A stretch of 64,000 nt of DNA from Roseomonas sp. E05 (GTDB lineage: Bacteria > Pseudomonadota > Alphaproteobacteria > Acetobacterales > Acetobacteraceae). Below, piece after piece: positions 16,499 to 25,892 of the stretch. Where the stretch lies: assembly GCF_030063475.1 (NCBI RefSeq), contig NZ_JASIRT010000013.1, positions 1 to 64,000 of the forward strand, in the 5' to 3' direction. The stretch's first letter is position 1. Each line of letters opens with the position of its first letter. The position numbers were made by a program, and so were the translations under genes. The notes beneath the pieces are model-generated. The model did no database searches. It was not told where the DNA came from and saw only the letters and a list, made by a program, of their open reading frames with translations.

Positions 16499-18844
16499 TC
16501 ACGCTTCCGCGCGCTGGTCCTGCGGAAGCTGGTCGCCCGTCAGGTCGGTCAGCACCTCCTCCTCCGCCGCGAGATGCAGCGCCAGCAGCGCCTCCAGCGC
16601 GAACAGGCTGCGGCGCAGTTCCGGGGCGGCGCCGGCCCAGCCCGTCTCCCCGTCCGCGAGGTTCAGCAGGGCCGAGATGCGCTCCACCTGCGCCTCGATC
16701 TCCGTATGCATGCGGACCAGCGCTCCCATCGGATCGCGCCCGCCCAGCCGCCCGGCGGCGGCCGGGTAGAGCGCGGCTTCCTCCTTCCGCTGGTGCGGCA
16801 GAAGCTCGGCGCGGAGCCGCGCCTCCAGCCCACGCAGCGCCGGCAGGGAGGCTGGTGTCTCCGAAATCGCCTCGCCGGCCTCGCGCAGCATCCTGGCCAG
16901 GTGGCGCAGGCTGGCATGCTCGGCCATGCGTTCCACCAGACCGGCCCCGGCGGGGACCGGCTCCGGCACGGCCTCGCCGCGGCCGGGCCGGAGCGCCGTG
17001 AGGGCGAAGAGAATGGCGGCGATGTCGATCGCCTCCTGCAGCACGGCACCGGCGAGCGGCGCCAGCAGCCCGGCGGCGGCCGCGACCATCGCCGCGCCCG
17101 AGAGCCCCATGCCCAGGACGATCGCCTGCAGCGCGATGCGGCGGGAACGGCGCGCGATGGCGAGGGCCTCGGCGGCGCGGTCCAGCCGGTCCACCATGAG
17201 CACGACGTCGCCCGCCTCGGCGGCGGCGGCGGTGCCGTGGGCGCCCATGGCGATGCCGACATCGGCGGCCGCGAGGGCCGGCGCGTCGTTCACCCCGTCG
17301 CCGATCATGGCCGTGGGTGCGCGCGCCGCCTCCTGCCGGACCGCCTCCACCTTCTCGGCGGGCGAGCGGTCGGCCAGCACCGCATCCAGCCGCAGCGCCA
17401 CGCCGATCGGCGCGGCGGCGGCGGCACGGTCGCCCGTCACCATCACCAGCCGCCTGACGCCGAGGGCGCGCAGGCGCCGCACCGCGCGCGGGGCCTCCGG
17501 CCGCAGCCCGTCCGCCATGACGAAGGCGGCGGCGGCCTGTCCGCTGACCGCGAGCCAGGCGACCGCGCCCGCCGCCGCGGCCACCGAGGCCACCGCGCCC
17601 AGTTGCTCCGCCGGGAGGATGCCGCGCTGCCGAAGGAAGGCCTCGCTTCCCAACGCGGCCTCCGTCCCTTCGACGGTGCCGGACAGGCCGCCCCCCGGCA
17701 CCTCGCTGACCCGCTCGGGCGAGGGCAGTTGCAGGCCGCGCCCCCGGGCCGCCGCGACGAGGGCGGCCGAAACCGGATGGGTCGAGCCCTGCGCCAGGGC
17801 CGCGGCCAGCCGCAGCGCCGCCTCGCGCCCCAGCCCCGGCTCGGCCTCCAGCATGGCGAGGCGCGGCCGGCCGGGGGTGAGGGTGCCGGTCTTGTCGAAC
17901 AGCACGGTGCGGATGCGCGCCAGGCGCTCCAGCGCACCGCCATCCTTCACCACGATGCCGCGCCGCGCCGCCCGCCCGATCCCCGCCACCAGGGCGATCG
18001 GGGCCGCCAGGATCAGCGGGCAGGGCGTGGCCACCACCAGCACCGCCAGCGCCCGCACCGGCTCGCCGGCCAGGATCCAGGCGCCGCCCGCCATGGCCGC
18101 GGTGAAGCCGACGAAGCCCAGCGCCCAGCGGTCAGCGAGCCGCGCCAGGGGCGGGCGCGTCTCCGCCGCCGCGCTGGCCAGCCGCAGGATGGCGGCGTAG
18201 GTGCTGGCCGCCGCGTCGGAACTCGCCCGCATCCGGAAGGCCTGGCCGGCATTCACCGCGCCGCTGCGCAGGGCGGCGCCGGCGGTGGCTGCGGCGGGCA
18301 GCGGCTCGCCGGTCAGCACGCTTTCGTCCAGCAGCGCCGCCTCGTCCAGCAGGGCGCCGTCGGCGGGCACGGTCTCGCCGGGCCGGATCAGCAGGATGTC
18401 GTCCGGGCGGATCGCCTCCACCCCGATCTCCTCGATCCCCGCGCCGCTTACCCGCGCGGCGCGGCGCGGGGCACGAGCCATCAGATCGGAGAGGGCGCGG
18501 GTGGCGCGGCCCGCCGCCCAGGCCTCCAGCGCCTCGCCGCCAGCGACCATCAGGGCGATCACCGCGCCTGTGGCGGCCTCCCCGAGCGCCAGGGCGGCGG
18601 CCATGGCGGCCAGCGCGATGACATCGACGCCGAGGCGCCCGCCGGCCAGCGCGCGCAGCACGGCGAAGGCGACATGCGCGCCGGCCAGCAGCGTCACGGC
18701 GGCCCAGGCGAGGGTCGCCGCCTCGCCCCGGCCGCCCAGCCACAGGCCCAGCCCGGTTGCGGCGCCGGCCAGGGCCAGGAGGAGCAGGAGGAAGGGACGC
18801 AGCCGGGCAAGGGCGGGCGCAGCCTCAGGGTGCCCGGCGCTCAT
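16499..18844 (-). CDS. P1B-type metal-transporting ATPase with C-terminal hemerythrin-like domain
   Basis: 781 residues. Motifs in order: TGE 178-180 (actuator), TPC at 273-275 in the transport helix, DKTGT 317-321 (phosphorylated Asp317), HP 356-357, GDGVND 515-520. There is no N-terminal metal-binding domain. From about 635 a four-helix hemerythrin-like domain follows, with candidate diiron ligands His643/His648, His684 and Glu688 (HQRKE), His713, His757 and Glu762. The TPC motif plus a C-terminal hemerythrin domain is the layout of the P1B-5 group (for example rhizobial Nia, linked to nickel and iron export). It likely exports iron, nickel or a related metal, with the diiron domain as a metal or O2/redox sensor. 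Its ATG overlaps the stop of the ABC ATPase gene, making it the last gene of a coupled exporter operon. Confidence 0.85.
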   Translation of the reverse strand: MSAGHPEAAPALARLRPFLLLLLALAGAATGLGLWLGGRGEAATLAWAAVTLLAGAHVAFAVLRALAGGRLGVDVIALAAMAAALALGEAATGAVIALMVAGGEALEAWAAGRATRALSDLMARAPRRAARVSGAGIEEIGVEAIRPDDILLIRPGETVPADGALLDEAALLDESVLTGEPLPAAATAGAALRSGAVNAGQAFRMRASSDAAASTYAAILRLASAAAETRPPLARLADRWALGFVGFTAAMAGGAWILAGEPVRALAVLVVATPCPLILAAPIALVAGIGRAARRGIVVKDGGALERLARIRTVLFDKTGTLTPGRPRLAMLEAEPGLGREAALRLAAALAQGSTHPVSAALVAAARGRGLQLPSPERVSEVPGGGLSGTVEGTEAALGSEAFLRQRGILPAEQLGAVASVAAAAGAVAWLAVSGQAAAAFVMADGLRPEAPRAVRRLRALGVRRLVMVTGDRAAAAAPIGVALRLDAVLADRSPAEKVEAVRQEAARAPTAMIGDGVNDAPALAAADVGIAMGAHGTAAAAEAGDVVLMVDRLDRAAEALAIARRSRRIALQAIVLGMGLSGAAMVAAAAGLLAPLAGAVLQEAIDIAAILFALTALRPGRGEAVPEPVPAGAGLVERMAEHASLRHLARMLREAGEAISETPASLPALRGLEARLRAELLPHQRKEEAALYPAAAGRLGGRDPMGALVRMHTEIEAQVERISALLNLADGETGWAGAAPELRRSLFALEALLALHLAAEEEVLTDLTGDQLPQDQRAEA

Positions 18845-19587
18845 GCCTCCTCCGCCGCGGAATGGACGACCGCCTCGTTCGTGACGATGCGCCCATCCAC
18901 CACCTCGACGATCCGGTCGCAGCGCCGGGCCAGGCGAGGATCATGGGTGACGATCAGGAAGGCCGTGCCATGCGTCCGGTTCACCTCCCGCATCAGGGCG
19001 AAGACCCCGTCGGCGCTCCTGGTATCGAGATTGCCGGTCGGCTCGTCCGCCAGCACCAGGGCGGGATTCATCGCCAGCGCGCGAGCGATCGCCACACGCT
19101 GCTGCTGCCCGCCCGAGAGATTGCCGACGCGGCTTTCCTTCCAGGGCAGCAGGCCCACGCGGTCCAGCAGGTCCTCGGCCGTGGAGCGCATCGTATCGTC
19201 GGGGTGGCCGCGGTCCAGCAGCAGAGGCATCATCACGTTCTCCGCGGCGGTGAAGGCGCCGATCAGGTGATGATACTGAAAGACGAAGCCGATGCTGTGG
19301 CCGCGCAGCCGGGTCAGCGCCGCGTCGTCCAGCGCGCGCGTGTCGTGGCCCTCGATGAAGAGCCGCCCGGCGGTCGGGCGGTCGAGCAGGCCGATCAGGT
19401 TGAGCAGCGTGCTCTTGCCCGAGCCGGAGGGGCCGATCAGCGCGCAGAACTCGCCCCGCCGCAGCATCAGGTCGATGCCATGCAGCACCTCGGTCTCCAG
19501 CGGCGTGCCGAGGTTGAAGGACTTGCGGATATCCTCCAGGCGCAGGACCTCGGCGGGCATGGCGGGGAGGGGGGCAGGATCAGCCAC
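18841..19587 (-). CDS. ABC transporter ATP-binding protein, MacB/LolD type
   Basis: 248 residues with Walker [10 protein letters not shown] (52-60), Q-loop FVFQYHHL, signature LSGGQQQR, Walker [13 protein letters not shown] and the switch histidine in IVTHD. 'EPTGNLD' and the overall length fit the MacB/LolD/FtsE group of mechanotransmission ABC ATPases. It pairs with the FtsX/MacB-type permease overlapping upstream (8 bp) and the adaptor before that. Its stop overlaps the P1B ATPase start. Confidence 0.9.
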   Translation of the reverse strand: MADPAPLPAMPAEVLRLEDIRKSFNLGTPLETEVLHGIDLMLRRGEFCALIGPSGSGKSTLLNLIGLLDRPTAGRLFIEGHDTRALDDAALTRLRGHSIGFVFQYHHLIGAFTAAENVMMPLLLDRGHPDDTMRSTAEDLLDRVGLLPWKESRVGNLSGGQQQRVAIARALAMNPALVLADEPTGNLDTRSADGVFALMREVNRTHGTAFLIVTHDPRLARRCDRIVEVVDGRIVTNEAVVHSAAEEA

Positions 19588-20806
19588 GGATCGCCACCAC
19601 CGGGTCGAGCCGCGCGGCGCGCAGGGCGGGGGCCATGGCGGCCAGCACGCCGGTCAGGGTGGCGACCCCCATGGCGGCGAGGAACAGGTCCGGCTGGATC
19701 GTCAGCGGGAACAGCTCGCTGCCATCGGCCTGCCGGGCCCAGCGATGCCACAGGACCAGCGCGGCGAAGCCCAGCCCGGAACCGCTCAGCGAACCCAGCA
19801 GGCCGAGCACGCCGCCCTGGATCAGGAAGATGCGGAGGATCTGCCCGCGCGTGCCGCCCATCGCGCGCAGGATGCCGATCTCGCGCGAGCGCTGGACGAC
19901 GGAGACCACCAGCACGCTGGCGATCCCGAGCGCGACCGAGAGACCGACGGAAAGGCGGATCACGGTGTTGGCCGTGCGCTGCGCGTTCACCGCGGTGAAG
20001 AACTCCATGTTGGTGCGGATCCAGCTGTCGGCGCGCACGCCGGTCGCGCCCTGGATCGCCTGCGCCATGGTCTCGGCCGCATAGGCGTCCTGCACCGTGA
20101 GCTGCAGGCTGGTCACCCCGCCGATGAGATTGAGCAGGCTCTGTGCCGTGCGCAGCGCCACGTAGGTGTTCCGCTCGTTGACCTGCCGGTTGCCGAGGTC
20201 GAACAGCCCGCTGACGGTCAGCGTCGCATCCCGGCCGGAGGCGGCGGTGACGCGCAGCTTGTCGCCGAGGGCGACGCCCAGGGCGGTGGCGAGATCGGTG
20301 CCGATGATGATCTCGTCGTTCAGCAGCCGCGCCTGCCCGGCGACGATGCTGTCCGGCAGCCTGACGATGCGGAAGTAGCTCTCCGGCTCCACGCCGGTGA
20401 GGGTGATCGAGCGGCTCGCCTCGCCCCGTAGCGCGAGCGCCGCCCCGGAGGCGACGGGCGAGGTCATGGTGACCCCCGATGTCGTCGCCATCTGCGTCTG
20501 CACGGCCTGCCATTGGTCGATGGAGCGGAGCCGCTGCGTCGGGCGCTGCACCACCGCGTCCTCGACGATGCCGGGGCCGTCGCGCAGCGGCCGCGCGACC
20601 TCGTCGGGCGGCAGAAGCATGATCTGCGCCTGGGCGTTGAGCACACGCTGCAGGAAATTGCTCTGCAGCCCGGCCAGCAGCGCCGACATGAACACGATGA
20701 CGCCGACGCCGATGGTGATGCCGGCGAGGATGAAGAATGTCTGCATCCACCCTTCGCGCAGGAAACGCAGGGCGGCGATCCATTCGAAGGGCAGCCAGCG
20801 GCTCAT
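19580..20806 (-). CDS. ABC transporter permease, MacB/LolE (FtsX domain) type
   Basis: 408 residues with one N-terminal membrane helix (about 20-45, [20 protein letters not shown]), a large periplasmic domain, and three C-terminal helices carrying the FtsX motif [20 protein letters not shown] (about 295-400). This is the MacB-like topology used to drive export through a periplasmic adaptor. The start is ATG 20806, overlapping the adaptor stop (ATGA); the earlier in-frame ATG lies inside the adaptor gene. Substrate unknown. Confidence 0.88.
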   Translation of the reverse strand: MSRWLPFEWIAALRFLREGWMQTFFILAGITIGVGVIVFMSALLAGLQSNFLQRVLNAQAQIMLLPPDEVARPLRDGPGIVEDAVVQRPTQRLRSIDQWQAVQTQMATTSGVTMTSPVASGAALALRGEASRSITLTGVEPESYFRIVRLPDSIVAGQARLLNDEIIIGTDLATALGVALGDKLRVTAASGRDATLTVSGLFDLGNRQVNERNTYVALRTAQSLLNLIGGVTSLQLTVQDAYAAETMAQAIQGATGVRADSWIRTNMEFFTAVNAQRTANTVIRLSVGLSVALGIASVLVVSVVQRSREIGILRAMGGTRGQILRIFLIQGGVLGLLGSLSGSGLGFAALVLWHRWARQADGSELFPLTIQPDLFLAAMGVATLTGVLAAMAPALRAARLDPVVAIRG

Positions 20807-22161
20807 TCCCTTGCCACCCGCAGGCGGTCTCCGTCGGCCACGGCCGCGGCGGCGGGAACGACGCGGTCGCCCTCCCGCAGGCCTTCCAGGATCTCGACCT
20901 GGCTCGGTCCGCGCAGGCCGATCCGCACGGGCTGGCGCCGAGCATGGTTGCCCTCGACCTTGAGCACCCAAGGGCTGGCCATGGCGGCGTCATGCACGGC
21001 GGAGACGGGGAGGATCAGGGTATCCGCCCGTTCGGCGACCACCATATCCACCGAGACGGTCATGTCCTGCCGCAGATAGTCGGGCGGCGAGGGCACGATG
21101 AGCTTCGCCTCGACCGAGGCGCGCTCCGGGTCCACCGCGGGATTGACATAGGCCAGTTCCGCCGCGAAGCGCTGGTCGGGATAGGCATCCGCCGAAGCCA
21201 GGGCCCGCTGTCCGGGCGCGATGCGGCCCAGGTTCTTTTCATCGATCTGCACCACGATCTGCGTCTCCCCGGCGGGCGAAAGCGCCATCAGAACCTGGCC
21301 GGGCTGCACCACCCAGCCGGGTTCCACGTTGCGGCCGATCAGGGTGCCGGCCACCGGCGCGCGGATCCGCGTGTGGTCGAGGCGGGACTGCGCCGCCCGC
21401 AGGGCCGCCCGGGCCTGCCGCAGGGCCGCCTCCGCCGCCGCGTATTCGGTGCCGCCCGGCGCGTTGCCGGCGGCCTGGAGCTGCGCCGCGCGGACCTGCG
21501 CCCGCGCCACGTCCAGCGCCTTCCGCGTGCTTTCCAGCTCGGTCTGGGTCTGGAAACCACTGGCATGCAGCCGCGCAGCGCGGTCATGCTGTTGCTGCGC
21601 GTTCAGCAGGGTGGCCTGCGCCTGCTGAAGGCTCTCCTGCGCCATGGGGAGGGTCACCTCGGCCATCTGCCGCAGCCGGGCCTCGGCCTCCGCCACGGCG
21701 CCCTCGGCCTGCTCCATGCCGGCCCACAGCTCACGGTCGTCGAGCGTGACGAGCGGCTGCCCCGCCTCGACGGCCTGCCCCTCCCGGACCGGCACCTCCA
21801 CCACGACCCCGGTGAGCTGACTGCCGATGTTCACCCGGTGCGGCGTCTCCACCCGGCCGCTCGCCACCAGGGTCTGCACCAGCATGCCGCGCTGCACCGG
21901 CTCGGCCTGGATCACGGGCCCGAGCAGGCGCGGCACGACCACGGCACCGGCCGCGGCCAGCAGGACCGCGAGCAGCAGCAGGCGGCGCCAGGACGTCCGC
22001 AGGCGCAGGCCCGGTGCGCCGTCATGCGTCGCCAGCGGAAGCGGGCTGCGCGGGGCGGGAGGCGGCTTGGCGAGCGCCATCGGCAGTGGCGGGGCGGCAG
22101 GGGGTGCGGGCGCGCCTCGCGCATCCGTGCGATCTGCGCCGCGCCCAGGGTCGGCAGACAT
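20803..22161 (-). CDS. Periplasmic adaptor (membrane fusion) protein, MacA/HlyD type
   Basis: 452 residues: a Pro/Ala-rich cytoplasmic N-tail, one membrane helix (about 55-78, LLLLAVLLAAAGAVVVPRLL), a lipoyl half (GVVVEVPVREGQAVEAGQPL), a long coiled-coil hairpin rich in Gln/Ala (about 150-260), the second lipoyl half (IRAPVAGTLIGRNVEPGWVV) and beta-barrel domains. Start at ATG 22161 with gaggga 8 bases upstream. With the downstream permease and ATPase it forms a tripartite efflux pump; the outer-membrane channel would have to come from elsewhere. Confidence 0.88.
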   Translation of the reverse strand: MSADPGRGADRTDARGAPAPPAAPPLPMALAKPPPAPRSPLPLATHDGAPGLRLRTSWRRLLLLAVLLAAAGAVVVPRLLGPVIQAEPVQRGMLVQTLVASGRVETPHRVNIGSQLTGVVVEVPVREGQAVEAGQPLVTLDDRELWAGMEQAEGAVAEAEARLRQMAEVTLPMAQESLQQAQATLLNAQQQHDRAARLHASGFQTQTELESTRKALDVARAQVRAAQLQAAGNAPGGTEYAAAEAALRQARAALRAAQSRLDHTRIRAPVAGTLIGRNVEPGWVVQPGQVLMALSPAGETQIVVQIDEKNLGRIAPGQRALASADAYPDQRFAAELAYVNPAVDPERASVEAKLIVPSPPDYLRQDMTVSVDMVVAERADTLILPVSAVHDAAMASPWVLKVEGNHARRQPVRIGLRGPSQVEILEGLREGDRVVPAAAAVADGDRLRVARE

Positions 22162-22260
22162 GGTGCATCCCTCAGTCGCCGGAGCGGAGGTCCGGCATGC
22201 AAAGCCCATACTGCGGTCCGCCGCGCGCCTCCGCATTGAGGAAGGTCAAGCCGCGCCCGC

Positions 22261-22683
22261 TCAGCGCAGGATCTCGAAGAACTTCGTCTCCTCGTCCAGG
22301 TGCAGGTGTTCGCGGGCGCGGAAGTCGTAGCGCGAGACGATTCCGCGCACCCGCCCCTCCTGGCAGACCGGCAGGTGCCGGAACCCGCCATCGCTGAGCA
22401 GGCGCAGGGCGCCCATCGCATCCTGCTCCGGCGTCAGGGTGACGGGATCGCGGGTCATGACGCGCCGCAGCGGCGTGTGCGTGGCGTCGCAGCCCTCGGC
22501 CAGGCAGCGCACCGCGTCCCGTCCGGTGAAGATGCCGATCAGCCGGTCCCTGTCCTCCACGACCAGGACGGCGCCGACGCGACGCCCGTACATCGCGGCA
22601 CAGGCCTCGGCGATCGAGGCCTCGGGCCCCATCATCAGCGGCTTCTGGTCCCGGACGATCTCGCCCATCGTGCGATCGTGCAT
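22261..22683 (-). CDS. Tandem CBS-domain protein
   Basis: 140 residues comprising two CBS motifs (about 8-60 and 72-125), with typical ends GAVLVVEDRDRLIGIFTGRD and HLPVCQEGRVRGIVSRYDF. Stand-alone CBS pairs bind adenine nucleotides and sense energy state. ATG 22683 has a gagg site 7 bases upstream. It lies between a universal stress protein gene and the exporter operon, all on the minus strand, and may form one stress-responsive transcript with them. Confidence 0.87.
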   Translation of the reverse strand: MHDRTMGEIVRDQKPLMMGPEASIAEACAAMYGRRVGAVLVVEDRDRLIGIFTGRDAVRCLAEGCDATHTPLRRVMTRDPVTLTPEQDAMGALRLLSDGGFRHLPVCQEGRVRGIVSRYDFRAREHLHLDEETKFFEILR

Positions 22684-22815
22684 GGCGCTGCTCCTCCTGC
22701 TGGCGTCGAAGTGCAGCGGAGCGGGGCCGCGCCGGCACTGATCGAGCGCAGGGCCGGCGCGGCGCCCGGCCGCGCTCGCGGCCATTTCATCGGCCGCCCG
22801 GCCTCAATGGGACAG

Positions 22816-23661
22816 TCAGTGGGACAGGAGGACGGGGAGGGTCATCTGCCGGAGCAGCATGCGGGTGACGCCGCCGAGCACCATCTCGCGCAGGCGGGAA
22901 TGGCCATAGGCGCCGATCACCAGCAGGTCGGCGGAAAGTTCGGCGGCCCGGTTGAGCAGCATGTCGCCATCGCCGACCTCGGGGGCGATGCTGTGCTCCA
23001 CCTCCACCTGGAGCCCATGGCGGGCCAGGTGCAGGGCGATGTCGGCGCCCGGCTCGGCGCCATGCCCGCTGAGGCCCTGGCGCGGGTTGACGGCGAGCAC
23101 CGTCGTCCGCTCCGCACTGGCGATCAGCGGCAGCGCGTCGTTCACCGCGCGTGCCGCCTCCCGGCTGGCGTTCCAGCCAATCAGCACGCGCCGGCCCACG
23201 CTCTCGAAGCGGCCGACCTGCGGCACCACCAGCACCGGCCGCCCGGAGGCGAACAGCACCGCCTCGATCAGCGCCCGCGCCGCCGGCTGTTCACCCTGGG
23301 GGTCGGCCTGGCCGACCACCGCGAGGTCGGCGTAGCGCGTGTGCAGTGCCAGCAGTGCCGACGCCTCGCCCTCGACCAGACGCCATTCGCCGGCCTGCCC
23401 CTCGCGCCGCAGCAGTTCCTCGAAGCTGCGGCGCGCCTTCGCCGCCTCGGCCAGGCTGTCCTGCCGCATCCTCTCCAGCATGTCGGCCAGCATCGCCGCC
23501 CCGCCGGCCTCGGCCGTCGCCATCGCCGGCAGCGTCACGTCCACCGTGAACAGACCGGTCAGATGCGCCTCATGCTGCCGCGCCAGGCCTGCGGCCAGCC
23601 GTAGCCGCGCCTCGCCCTGTTCGCTCGCATCGAGATGCACGAGAATGTCCTTCAGCCGCAT
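22816..23661 (-). CDS. Universal stress protein, two UspA domains
   Basis: 281 residues with two tandem Usp folds. The second carries the ATP-binding signature GAYGHSRLREMVLGGVTRML (G-2X-G-9X-G-type); the first is degenerate at that point (VVGQADPQGEQ). Start at ATG 23661 after an aggagg site; the ATG 51 bases earlier is not supported. The neighbouring CBS and stressosome genes fit a general stress locus. Confidence 0.88.
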   Translation of the reverse strand: MRLKDILVHLDASEQGEARLRLAAGLARQHEAHLTGLFTVDVTLPAMATAEAGGAAMLADMLERMRQDSLAEAAKARRSFEELLRREGQAGEWRLVEGEASALLALHTRYADLAVVGQADPQGEQPAARALIEAVLFASGRPVLVVPQVGRFESVGRRVLIGWNASREAARAVNDALPLIASAERTTVLAVNPRQGLSGHGAEPGADIALHLARHGLQVEVEHSIAPEVGDGDMLLNRAAELSADLLVIGAYGHSRLREMVLGGVTRMLLRQMTLPVLLSH

Positions 23662-23883
23662 CGCATCCTCCTGGCCGCTCCGGGGGCCGTCGCCTTCGCC
23701 CCGTGGCGTCACGCCTTGGGATCGCGGCGGAGCCTAGGCCCTGCCCGGTGCGGCGCCCTGATCAATATCAGCCCGCGAGGCCGGCCTGCGCGCTAAGGTT
23801 TCGCCTGTGGCCGCAGCGGTGATCCGGGCCGGGACCGGTTCGGGCTCCATCTGCGTATCCCTGATAGAGAAGGTATGCCCGGC

Positions 23884-24111
23884 ATGCGAGACGATCTGGA
23901 GCAGCGTATCCGTGAACGTGCCTATTTCCTGTGGCTGCAGGCCGGCCAGCCGGAGGGGATGGCAGAGGCCCACTGGCTTGAGGCGCGTGCGGCGCTGGAG
24001 GCCGCGGAACACGAAGCGGAGGAGCACCGGCTCGACGCCGAGGGCGAGGACAGTTTCCCCGCCAGCGATCCGCCCTCGCATACCGGCATCACCGGGGAGC
24101 GCGCGGCCTAG
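23884..24111 (+). CDS. DUF2934 family small protein
   Basis: 75 residues. The N-terminal block LEQRIRERAYFLWLQAGQPE followed by an HW motif (MAEAHWLEARAAL) is the DUF2934 signature, a short helical module widespread in Alphaproteobacteria with no known function. The C-terminal half is acidic and ends SFPASDPPSHTGI, itself a frequent tail. An ATG at 23875 is only one base from the gagaagg ribosome-binding site, so ATG 23884 (10 bases from it) is preferred. It precedes the stressosome operon by about 135 bp and may share its regulation. Confidence 0.78.
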   Translation: MRDDLEQRIRERAYFLWLQAGQPEGMAEAHWLEARAALEAAEHEAEEHRLDAEGEDSFPASDPPSHTGITGERAA

Positions 24112-24247
24112 GATTCGCGTGCGGGAACGGCGCGGCACCTGCGCAGGGCCGGGTTCCGCTCCCCCGCCCGGAACGAATCTCACGATTGTGGCGGCACAGG
24201 CTGCGCCTTATGGTCTGCCCCTCTGATTCCGGCCTGAGGAGCGCCCC

Positions 24248-25093
24248 TTGCCCGATACCCAAACTGCCGCCCGGCTCATCGCGCAGGAGGAGGCGGCGAT
24301 CGTCAGTGAATGGCTGCGCCTGCAGGAGGTGGACGGCGGGCTGGGCAGCGGCCGCGTCTCCAGCGCCGAGCTGCGGGTGCAGTGTGAGCGCTTCCTCTCC
24401 CTGCTGCGCCGTGGCCTTGCCGAGGGCGCCGAGGCCGTGCAGGATCCCGCCTTCACGGAGCTGCGCGACGTTCTGCGCGAGCTCTCGCGCAGCCGCGCCA
24501 TCCAAGGCTTCACTCCGACGGAGACGGCGACTTTCATCTTCGCGCTCAAGGAGGCGATGTTCCGCACCCTGCAGCAGGACGCGGACGCCGCCTGGGCCCT
24601 GACCCGGCTGCTTGACGGTTTCGGCCTCTACACCTTCGAGGCCTATCAGCGCGCGCGCGAGGAGGTCATCGCCCGCCAGCAGCGCGAGATCTCCGAACTC
24701 TCCACCCCTGTCGTCAAGCTGTGGGACGGCGTGCTGGCCCTGCCGCTGATCGGCACGCTCGACAGCGAGCGCACCCAGGTGGTGATGGAGAATCTGCTTC
24801 AGAATATTGTCGACCTGAATGCGGAGATTGCCATCATCGACATCACCGGCGTGCCGACGGTGGACACGCTGGTGGCACAGCACCTGCTGAAGACCATCGC
24901 CGCCGCGCGGCTGATGGGGGCGGACTGCATCATCAGCGGCATCCGGCCGCAGATCGCGCAGACCATGGTGCATCTCGGGGTGGATCTCAACGTGGTGACC
25001 AAGGCCTCGCTGGCCGATGCCTTCGCGCTCGCGCTGCGCCGCGTCGGGCAGAGCGTGGGCCGCGCCGCGCCCGTCGCGCGCCCCGGCGCATGA
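24248..25093 (+). CDS. rsbR: RsbR-type stressosome co-antagonist (RsbRD sensor + STAS)
   Basis: 281 residues. The N-terminal ~150 residues form an all-helical RsbRD-type sensor domain; the C-terminal STAS domain (about 152-270) carries the two threonines phosphorylated by RsbT in Bacillus RsbR, here Thr207 (GVPTVDTLV) and Thr239 (GIRPQIAQTM). It assembles with RsbS into the stressosome core and senses stress through the N-terminal turret. The start is TTG 24248, 7 bases after a gagga site; no ATG fits. The stop overlaps the rsbS ATG, so subunits are translationally coupled. The stimulus is unknown; there is no haem- or flavin-binding signature. Confidence 0.88.
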   Translation: MPDTQTAARLIAQEEAAIVSEWLRLQEVDGGLGSGRVSSAELRVQCERFLSLLRRGLAEGAEAVQDPAFTELRDVLRELSRSRAIQGFTPTETATFIFALKEAMFRTLQQDADAAWALTRLLDGFGLYTFEAYQRAREEVIARQQREISELSTPVVKLWDGVLALPLIGTLDSERTQVVMENLLQNIVDLNAEIAIIDITGVPTVDTLVAQHLLKTIAAARLMGADCIISGIRPQIAQTMVHLGVDLNVVTKASLADAFALALRRVGQSVGRAAPVARPGA

Positions 25094-25476
25094 ACCGCAT
25101 CCCGATCCTCCGGCTGGGGCAGGCGCTGCTGGTCACCATCCAGGTGGACATGCATGACGAGCTGGCCCTGGCGCTGGAGGAGGACCTGACGCAGAAGATC
25201 TGGGCCACCGGCGCGCGCGGCGTGCTGATCGACATCTCCGCGCTGGAGGTGGTGGACAGCTTCATCGGCCGCATGCTGCATGCCATCGCCTCGGTGTCGC
25301 GCGTGCTGGATGCCGAGACGGTGGTGGTGGGCATGCGGCCGGCGGTCGCCATCACCCTCGTGGAGCTGGGGCTGGAACTCCCCGGCATCCGGACGGCCCT
25401 GGACGTCGAGCGGGGCATGGCCCTGCTCCGCCGGCGCGACGACGCGGAGGCGGAGGGGGACGTTGAGCGGCGGTGA
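25090..25476 (+). CDS. rsbS: RsbS-type STAS stressosome scaffold protein
   Basis: 128 residues, a single STAS domain. The phospho-acceptor serine of RsbS is conserved as Ser57 in EVVDSFIGRML, and GMRPAVAITLVELGLEL matches the RsbS loop. It starts in the RsbR stop (ATGA). It forms the stressosome core with RsbR and sequesters RsbT until phosphorylated. The C-terminal ~20 residues (RRRDDAEAEGDVERR) are a charged extension beyond the usual end and overlap the rsbT start. Confidence 0.9.
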   Translation: MNRIPILRLGQALLVTIQVDMHDELALALEEDLTQKIWATGARGVLIDISALEVVDSFIGRMLHAIASVSRVLDAETVVVGMRPAVAITLVELGLELPGIRTALDVERGMALLRRRDDAEAEGDVERR

Positions 25477-25861
25477 CCTGCGGGAGATCCGCTCCTCCGA
25501 CGACGTGGTGCGGGTGCGCCAGGAAGTGCGCGCCCGTGCCCAGGCGCTGGGCTTCAGCCTCGTCGACCAGACGAAGATCGTGACGGCGGCGAGCGAGCTG
25601 GCGCGCAATGCGCTGGACTATGGCGGCGGCGGCACGGTGCGGCTTACCGAACTGCGCAACGGCGGGCGGTCCGGGCTGCGCCTGGAGTTCGAGGACCAGG
25701 GGCCCGGCATCGCGGACGTCGAGCAGGCATTGCGCGACGGCTTCACCACCGGCCGCGGGCTTGGCCTTGGCCTCGGTGGCGCACGGCGGCTCTCCAACGA
25801 GTTCGAGCTTGTGTCGCAACCCGGCCGGGGAACGCGCGTCACCATCACGCGCTGGAAGTGA
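25463..25861 (+). CDS. rsbT: RsbT-type switch kinase (GHKL serine/threonine kinase)
   Basis: 132 residues with the GHKL ATP-binding boxes: N-box ELARNALDYGGGG, G1 EDQGPGI, and G2 GRGLGLGLGGARRL. It phosphorylates RsbS and RsbR under stress, is released from the stressosome and activates a downstream partner. The start is TTG 25463, 7 bases after an aggggg ribosome-binding site, overlapping rsbS by 14 bases. In Bacillus the partner is RsbU; no rsbU, rsbV, rsbW or sigB is nearby, so the partner here is probably one of the next three products. Confidence 0.9.
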   Translation: MSGGDLREIRSSDDVVRVRQEVRARAQALGFSLVDQTKIVTAASELARNALDYGGGGTVRLTELRNGGRSGLRLEFEDQGPGIADVEQALRDGFTTGRGLGLGLGGARRLSNEFELVSQPGRGTRVTITRWK

Positions 25862-25892
25862 TGCGAACCCACCGAAGAGGCATAGACGCACT

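Noticed and set aside
19467-20993. 508-codon open frame overlapping the permease and ABC ATPase genes
   Set aside because: Same strand, other frame; Arg/Pro/Ala-rich low-complexity translation typical of GC shadows. The FtsX permease and ATPase explain the region fully.
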